Below the pieces are notes generated by a model that did not search any database, was not told the origin of the DNA, and was given only the letters and a program-made list of their open reading frames with translations. From Rhodobacterales bacterium (lineage in GTDB: Bacteria > Pseudomonadota > Alphaproteobacteria > Rhodobacterales > Rhodobacteraceae), in contig JAJNPS010000023.1 in the NCBI GenBank assembly GCA_021155205.1, positions 38,528 through 102,527 on the forward strand: DNA of 64,000 nt, read 5' to 3'. Of this stretch, positions 59,581 through 64,000 are shown one piece after another. The position numbers were made by a program, and so were the translations under genes. Positions within the stretch are counted from its first letter, which is position 1, and every line of letters begins with the position of its first letter.

Positions 59581-60503
59581 CAGATTCGCGAAAGCAGCGC
59601 GTCGATCTCGGCCCGCGCGGGCATCGACGGCGCCGTGCCGGGCCGGGTGACGGAAATGCCCGCGGTGGCGCAACCGAACCGGACGGCATCGACTACATCG
59701 CGGCCTTCGGAGAGCGCGACCGCAAAACCGCCGTTGAAGGCGTCCCCGGCCCCGGTCGTCTCTACCACCGGCCCCGCGCTGATCACCGGCACATGCACCG
59801 AGCGGATTGTGTCGCGGTAAAGCGCGCCGTTGGACCCAAGGGTGATGATCACCGCCTCGACGCCCCGCGCGATCAGCACATCGGCGGCGCGTTCCGCATC
59901 GGCGACCGTCCGCACCGGGATTCCGGTCAGGATTTCCGCCTCGGTTTCGTTGGGCGTGACATAGTCGCACAGTGCGAGCATGGCGTCGGTCAGCGCCGCC
60001 GCCGGGGCCGGGTTCAGGATCGTCGTCACCCCCGCCGCCCGTGCGATTTCCAGCGCGCGGTGGGCCGCCGGAATGGGCTGTTCCAACTGGGTGACGAAGA
60101 TCGAGGCGCTTTCGATCAGCGCCTTTTTCGTCTCGACATCTTCGGCGCTGACCCGCCCCGCCGCCCCCGGCGCCACGATGATCGCGTTGTTGCCGGTCGC
60201 CTCTTCGATGAAGATGTAGGCCGCACCCGTATAGCTGTCGATATCGACCCTGACCTCCGGATGGACTCCCGCCCTGGCCCAGGTTGCCCGCGCAATCTCG
60301 GCAAAGGCGTCATCGCCAAGCCGTGTGATGAAATGGGTGCGGCCGCCCGCCATCGCGGCGGCGACGGACTGGTTCGACCCCTTGCCACCGGGCCCGAGGA
60401 CAAAGGACTTGCCCAGGATCGTCTCGCCCATCTTCGGCTGGCGGTCGGCGCGATAGGCGGTGTCGGCGACAAAGATGCCAAGGATCACGATGGGCTTTGT
60501 CAC
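59580..60503 (-). CDS. rbsK: Ribokinase (PfkB family)
   Basis: A 307-residue sugar kinase. The PfkB signatures are GPGGKGSNQSVAAAMAGG (about 38-55) and the C-terminal ETTGAGDAFNGGFAVAL with the catalytic Asp; NPAPAAALTD is the usual ribokinase block. Phosphorylation of ribose or a related pentose is expected. It is the last gene of a minus-strand group with a RbsD/FucU protein (1 base upstream) and a sugar ABC ATPase. Confidence 0.88.
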   Translation of the reverse strand: MTKPIVILGIFVADTAYRADRQPKMGETILGKSFVLGPGGKGSNQSVAAAMAGGRTHFITRLGDDAFAEIARATWARAGVHPEVRVDIDSYTGAAYIFIEEATGNNAIIVAPGAAGRVSAEDVETKKALIESASIFVTQLEQPIPAAHRALEIARAAGVTTILNPAPAAALTDAMLALCDYVTPNETEAEILTGIPVRTVADAERAADVLIARGVEAVIITLGSNGALYRDTIRSVHVPVISAGPVVETTGAGDAFNGGFAVALSEGRDVVDAVRFGCATAGISVTRPGTAPSMPARAEIDALLSRI

Positions 60504-60504
60504 C

Positions 60505-60957
60505 TCATGCCTCCGGCGGGATCACGCCCTTGCGCAGCATGAAGCATCCATAGAACCGGCGCTCCCCGGTCTGGACCACCGCATAGGCCTTTTTCGCCAT
60601 GTCATAGAACGCGAACCGCTCGATCCCGATCATCGGGCGGGCCTTGCCCTCGGCCCGGTCGATCGCCGCCTGCACCTCGGCCTGCACCGGGGGCACGGTG
60701 CGCGGATCACCGACGATTTCCATCCGGCCGGCAAAATCCTCGACAAAGGTGTCCAGGGGATAGACCGACAGGATCGCCTCGGCCGCCTCTCCGCAGGTCA
60801 GATTGTCCATGCGCAACAAGGTGCCAAGCGCGGTGTGCCGGGCAACGCTGTCGGCGGGAAAGTTGGTATCGGCCAGGATCAGCACGTCGCCATGCCCCAT
60901 GGCGCGCAAACACCCCAGAACCTCGGCGTTCAGCCGGTTGTCGATGCCTTTGAGCAT
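60505..60957 (-). CDS. RbsD/FucU-family sugar mutarotase-like protein
   Basis: A 150-residue member of the RbsD/FucU family, which interconverts cyclic forms or anomers of ribose or fucose. The N-terminal MLKGIDNRLNAEVLGCLRAM and GHGDVLILADTNFP carry the catalytic His and Asp of the family. The length is between RbsD and FucU and slightly favours FucU. It sits between the ATPase gene and rbsK, so the transported sugar is likely a pentose or deoxyhexose. Confidence 0.85.
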   Translation of the reverse strand: MLKGIDNRLNAEVLGCLRAMGHGDVLILADTNFPADSVARHTALGTLLRMDNLTCGEAAEAILSVYPLDTFVEDFAGRMEIVGDPRTVPPVQAEVQAAIDRAEGKARPMIGIERFAFYDMAKKAYAVVQTGERRFYGCFMLRKGVIPPEA

Positions 60958-60968
60958 GTGATCCCCCG

Positions 60969-62021
60969 TCAGTTCAGTCTTTGGCCGTTGGCCTTGTCAA
61001 ACACATGCACGTTCGCCGCCACCGGGGCCAGCGTGATCGCATCGCCCGGCCTGACCGTCACGCGTTCACGAAAGACCGCCGTGACATCCTGACCGTCCAC
61101 CCGCGCCACGACATGCATCTCGGAGCCGGTCGGTTCCACCACCGCGACGATGCCCGACAGACCCGCATCGGCAAAGCCCAGATGTTCGGGGCGGATGCCG
61201 TAGATGACCGCGGTCCCGTCCGGCAGGATGACATCGGGCGGAAGGGGCAGCCTGGACGTTTCCGTCTCGACCATGTGCCCGGCAACCTTGCCATGAATCA
61301 TGTTCATCGACGGGCTGCCGATAAAGGCCGCGACAAAGGTATTGGCCGGGCGGTCATAAAGCTCCAGCGGGGCGCCGACCTGCTCGATCCGGCCCGCCTG
61401 CATGACGACGATCTGGTCGGCCATCGTCATCGCCTCGATCTGGTCATGGGTGACATAGACCGTCGTGGTCTTCAGCCGCTGGTGCAGTTCGCGGATTTCG
61501 GTGCGCATCTGCACGCGCAGTTTCGCGTCCAGGTTGGACAGGGGTTCGTCGAACAGGAACACCTGCGGATCGCGCACGATGGCGCGCCCCATCGCGACGC
61601 GCTGGCGCTGGCCGCCCGACAAGGCGCGGGGATAGCGGTCAAGATAGGGCGTCAGACCCAGAATCTCGGCCGCGCGCCGGACCTTCTGATCCACGGTCGC
61701 CCTGTCCTCGCCGCGCATCTTCAGCGCAAAGCCCATATTGGCCCCGACCGTCTTGTGCGGGTAAAGCGCATAGTTCTGGAACACCATCGCGATGTCGCGT
61801 TCTGACGGCGGCAGGTTGTTGACCACGCGCGGACCGATGGCGATCTTGCCGCCCGAGATTTCCTCCAGACCCGCGATCATCCGCAAAAGCGTGGATTTGC
61901 CGCAGCCGGACGGGCCGACCAGAACGGCAAATGCCCCATCGCGGATGTCCAGGTCCAGCGCGTGGATGACCTGCATCCCGCCATAGCTTTTGCTCAGGTC
62001 CCGGATCGTTACTTCGGCCAC
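60969..62021 (-). CDS. Sugar ABC transporter ATP-binding protein (MalK/UgpC type)
   Basis: A 350-residue ATPase with Walker A GPSGCGKSTLLRM, signature LSGGQRQRVAMGRAI, Walker B VFLFDEPLSNLDAKLR and a C-terminal TOBE-type regulatory domain (IYGIRPEHLGF). This is the CUT1 class used for sugars and polyols. The start is GTG at 62021 with GAGGGG about 7 bases upstream; the frame stays open upstream but that part is not family-like. The solute-binding protein gene is divergent, and the permeases presumably lie beyond the right edge. Confidence 0.92.
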   Translation of the reverse strand: MAEVTIRDLSKSYGGMQVIHALDLDIRDGAFAVLVGPSGCGKSTLLRMIAGLEEISGGKIAIGPRVVNNLPPSERDIAMVFQNYALYPHKTVGANMGFALKMRGEDRATVDQKVRRAAEILGLTPYLDRYPRALSGGQRQRVAMGRAIVRDPQVFLFDEPLSNLDAKLRVQMRTEIRELHQRLKTTTVYVTHDQIEAMTMADQIVVMQAGRIEQVGAPLELYDRPANTFVAAFIGSPSMNMIHGKVAGHMVETETSRLPLPPDVILPDGTAVIYGIRPEHLGFADAGLSGIVAVVEPTGSEMHVVARVDGQDVTAVFRERVTVRPGDAITLAPVAANVHVFDKANGQRLN

Positions 62022-62332
62022 GCCGCATCCCCTCGCCCCGACTTCGCCCACAGAAGTAGCCGAGCATCCGGGGCCTGTCCACACGCTGTCATGCTAACAT
62101 GTTAGAATCTTGACAGGCTGCGTCCCCCTTGCGAAGCTTGGTCCACGACAGAGGAGGGAGGCTCTGGCTGCGCGGCATCACAGGCGTCATCGGGGGCGGC
62201 CGTCAGGCCCTGTCCGGGTCGCCGGTGCCAGGCTTTGACGGCGCAGCCTTTGGCCATGTTTCCGAACACCAAGACCAATACCGCGGCCCCTGTCCAACGA
62301 CATCCGGGCCGCAAACTCAGGGAGGACTGACC
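62022..62332. other. Divergent intergenic region of the sugar-transport locus
   Basis: About 310 bases with no convincing gene. It holds the CTAACATGTTAG palindrome (62094-62105), a TTGACA (62110-62115) on the plus strand just after it, and a long leader before the solute-binding protein gene with a 7-base inverted pair (GCCGTCA at 62199, TGACGGC at 62236). Confidence 0.55.
62094..62105. promoter_or_regulatory. Palindromic operator candidate CTAACATGTTAG
   Basis: A perfect 12-base palindrome four bases before a TTGACA -35-like element, in the gap between the divergent ABC ATPase and solute-binding protein genes. A sugar-responsive repressor site is the likeliest reading; the regulator is not in the adjacent sequence. 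Confidence 0.55.
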
Positions 62333-63961
62333 GTGAAAGTCGAGATTTATGATGCTATGGTGCGCGCAAGGCTAAGCCGCCGCCGCCTGCTGCAGGGGGC
62401 GACGGCAATGACCGCGCTGTCGGTCCTGCCGATGTCGGTGCGCCCGGCCGCCGCACAGGACAATGTGCGCGCCGAGATCCTCAAGATCCCCGGCGTGGGC
62501 AAGGGATCACCCACCGATGCCGACTGGCAGAAGGTCGGCGAGATGACGCTTGGCCCGACCAAGGCAAATGTCGCCGAGGGCGAGTTTGCGGGGGTCGAGC
62601 TGACGTTCATGGGGTTGAACAACCAGAACCTTCACAACCTGTTGTTCCGCGGGTTCCTGAAGTCGTGGGAGACCTATACCGGCGCCAAGATCAACTGGAT
62701 CGACCTGGCGCAGGCCGACTACAATCCCCGCCTCCAGCAGGCCATCGCCACCGGCACGGTCGATTTCGACATCATCGAGATGGGCGCGCCGTTCGAGGGC
62801 GACACCGCCGGTCGCGGCCTTCTGGACGAGATGCCCGACTGGGTAAAGACGCAGATCGAGGCGGATGACCTGGTGGCCTACCTGCAGCCGCCGGTCGGCA
62901 CGTGGAACGGCAAGTCCTACCGCATCACCATCGACGGCGACGCCCATACGCTGGCCTATCGCAAGGACTATTTCGGCGACGGCGCGATCTCGGGACTGGC
63001 AGACATGCCAAAGCATTGGGACGAGGTCAACGCCATGTCGATCGCGCTGAAAGGCAAGACCGATCCGCTGACCGGACAGCCCGCCTATGGCTTCCTCGAC
63101 CCGCTCAAGGGCTGGGGCGGATTCGGGTTCTACTTCCTCGAGGACCGGGCATCGGCCTATGCCAAGCATCCCGACGACCCGGCCTGGCTCTTCGACCCCG
63201 ACACGATGAAGCCGCGCGTCAACAACCCGGCCTGGGTGCAGGCCATCCAGGACGTGATGGACCTGATCGCCGCGAATGCCTATCCGGCCGACCAGATCAA
63301 CGCCGACCCCGGCACCACGGCATTCAGCCAGTTCCTTGCAGGCACGGGCACGGCGCTGACCTGGTGGGGCGATGTGGGGTCCAGCGCGCGCACCTCGGAC
63401 ACTTCTGTCGTGGGCGATGTCGTCGGCTTTGACATCAACCCCGGTGCCAAGAAGGTCTACAATTCCAAGGCCGGCGCCTGGGAAGAAAAAGAGAACTTTG
63501 CCCCGAACCTCGCCTATCTCGGCTGGGGCATCTATGTGACCAACCGCGTCTCGGCCGACGAGAAGAAGCGCAAGGCAGCCTGGTCGGCGGCGGCCCATCT
63601 GGGCGGCAAGGACATCTCGCTCTGGACAGCGGCATATCCTTCCGGCTTCCAGCCCTACCGCAACTCGCATTTCAACTTTGAGGAATGGGAAGCGGCGGGC
63701 TATGACCGGGCCTTTGTCGAGGACTACCTTGGGTCGAACCGCGACAGCTACAACCACCCCAACGCCGCGATCGAGCCGCGCATTCCCGGCATCTTCCAGT
63801 ACTATTCGATTGCCGAGGATGAACTGGCCAAGGGCTATGCGGGCACCTACAAATCGGCGCAGGAAACCGCCGACGCGATTGCCGCCGCCTGGGAAAAGAT
63901 CACCGACGAGATCGGGCGAGACAGCCAGATCGCGCTTTACAAGGCGTCCCTCGGGATGTGA
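62333..63961 (+). CDS. Sugar ABC transporter substrate-binding protein (Tat-exported)
   Basis: A 542-residue periplasmic solute-binding protein. The N-terminus has a Tat-like signal (RLSRRRLLQGATAMTALSVL then AAAQD cleavage). The mature part has the family 1 extracellular solute-binding pattern, e.g. LAQADYNPRLQQAIATGTVD and FLAGTGTALTWWGDVG. The start is GTG at 62333 with GGAGGA six bases upstream. Divergent from the MalK-type ATPase, it is probably followed by permeases. Substrate is not clear; ribokinase and RbsD/FucU nearby suggest a pentose or deoxy sugar. Confidence 0.88.
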   Translation: MKVEIYDAMVRARLSRRRLLQGATAMTALSVLPMSVRPAAAQDNVRAEILKIPGVGKGSPTDADWQKVGEMTLGPTKANVAEGEFAGVELTFMGLNNQNLHNLLFRGFLKSWETYTGAKINWIDLAQADYNPRLQQAIATGTVDFDIIEMGAPFEGDTAGRGLLDEMPDWVKTQIEADDLVAYLQPPVGTWNGKSYRITIDGDAHTLAYRKDYFGDGAISGLADMPKHWDEVNAMSIALKGKTDPLTGQPAYGFLDPLKGWGGFGFYFLEDRASAYAKHPDDPAWLFDPDTMKPRVNNPAWVQAIQDVMDLIAANAYPADQINADPGTTAFSQFLAGTGTALTWWGDVGSSARTSDTSVVGDVVGFDINPGAKKVYNSKAGAWEEKENFAPNLAYLGWGIYVTNRVSADEKKRKAAWSAAAHLGGKDISLWTAAYPSGFQPYRNSHFNFEEWEAAGYDRAFVEDYLGSNRDSYNHPNAAIEPRIPGIFQYYSIAEDELAKGYAGTYKSAQETADAIAAAWEKITDEIGRDSQIALYKASLGM

Positions 63962-63979
63962 TCCCGGCGGGACAAGAGA

Positions 63980-64000
63980 ATGGCGCGCGCGCCGGGAAAC
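63980..64000 (+). CDS. Start of a downstream gene (partial, probably ABC permease)
   Basis: An ATG at 63980, preceded by CAAGAGA and 18 bases after the solute-binding protein stop, opens a frame (MARAPGN) running off the window. Only seven codons are visible. Position suggests a transporter permease. Confidence 0.3.

Noticed and set aside
1..64000. CRISPR array, prophage, toxin-antitoxin or retron systems
   Set aside because: No regularly spaced repeats, phage structural genes, small toxin pairs or reverse transcriptase were recognised anywhere in the window.

Overview
The window is high-GC DNA read as a chromosome segment of an alphaproteobacterium of the Rhodobacteraceae (Roseobacter-type aerobic anoxygenic phototroph). 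The assignment rests on bacteriochlorophyll synthesis and reaction-centre assembly genes in a Rhodobacterales order, PpsR and AerR/PpaA regulators with TGT-N12-ACA operators, a glycine-dependent 5-aminolevulinate synthase, and a taurine/sulfite module of the type known in marine Roseobacters.

Region 1 (1-20036) is mostly housekeeping: the tail of a LacI-type regulator and glucokinase; an esterase with an AlkA-type glycosylase; an MFS permease; cysS-cimA-squalene/phytoene-synthase-like; a TPM protein; an outer-membrane barrel; an ABC-F ATPase with OlsB; msrB; bamE; DUF177-rpmF-plsX-fabH-ihfA-merR; tRNA-Pro(GGG); dcd; and idi.

Region 2 (19479-42173) is about half of a photosynthesis gene cluster. 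On the minus strand are bchG-bch2(pucC family)-bchP-idi and aerR-ppsR. On the plus strand are bchF-N-B-H-L-M-lhaA-puhA-B-C-small gene-acsF-puhE-hemA, then cycA with its own promoter-like -10 and a terminator. Start/stop overlaps of 4 bases or similar indicate long coupled operons. Four matches to the PpsR consensus sit in front of bchG and in the aerR-bchF gap. No puf, crt, bchCXYZ or bchIDO genes are present, so the rest of the cluster must lie elsewhere.

Region 3 (42226-47654, minus) is a urease operon ureD-A-B-small gene-C-E-F-G, without a urea transporter. A phosphomannomutase follows (47773-49137).

Region 4 (49217-59399, minus) is a taurine dissimilation and sulfite disposal block in the order tpa-tauR-xsc-tauE-soeA-soeB-soeC. 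Taurine would be transaminated to sulfoacetaldehyde, cleaved by Xsc to acetyl phosphate and sulfite, and the sulfite exported (TauE) or oxidised (SoeABC). Two copies of a direct-repeat box, CTGGACCTAW-N13-CTGGYCCTAA, precede tpa and xsc with identical spacing and orientation and are the likely TauR sites. This is one of the most informative signals in the window.

Region 5 (59580-64000) is a sugar-uptake locus. A MalK/UgpC-type ATPase, a RbsD/FucU mutarotase-like protein and a ribokinase run on the minus strand. A Tat-exported solute-binding protein runs divergently, and a further gene starts at the right edge. A perfect CTAACATGTTAG palindrome lies in the divergent gap.

Other structure worth attention: three tandem hairpins between acsF and puhE, the last covering the puhE ribosome-binding site; a dispersed repeat present inside the bchB reading frame and again before bchL; and a family of TTCG-centred palindromes at operon joints. 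No CRISPR array, insertion sequence, integrase or rRNA gene was seen.
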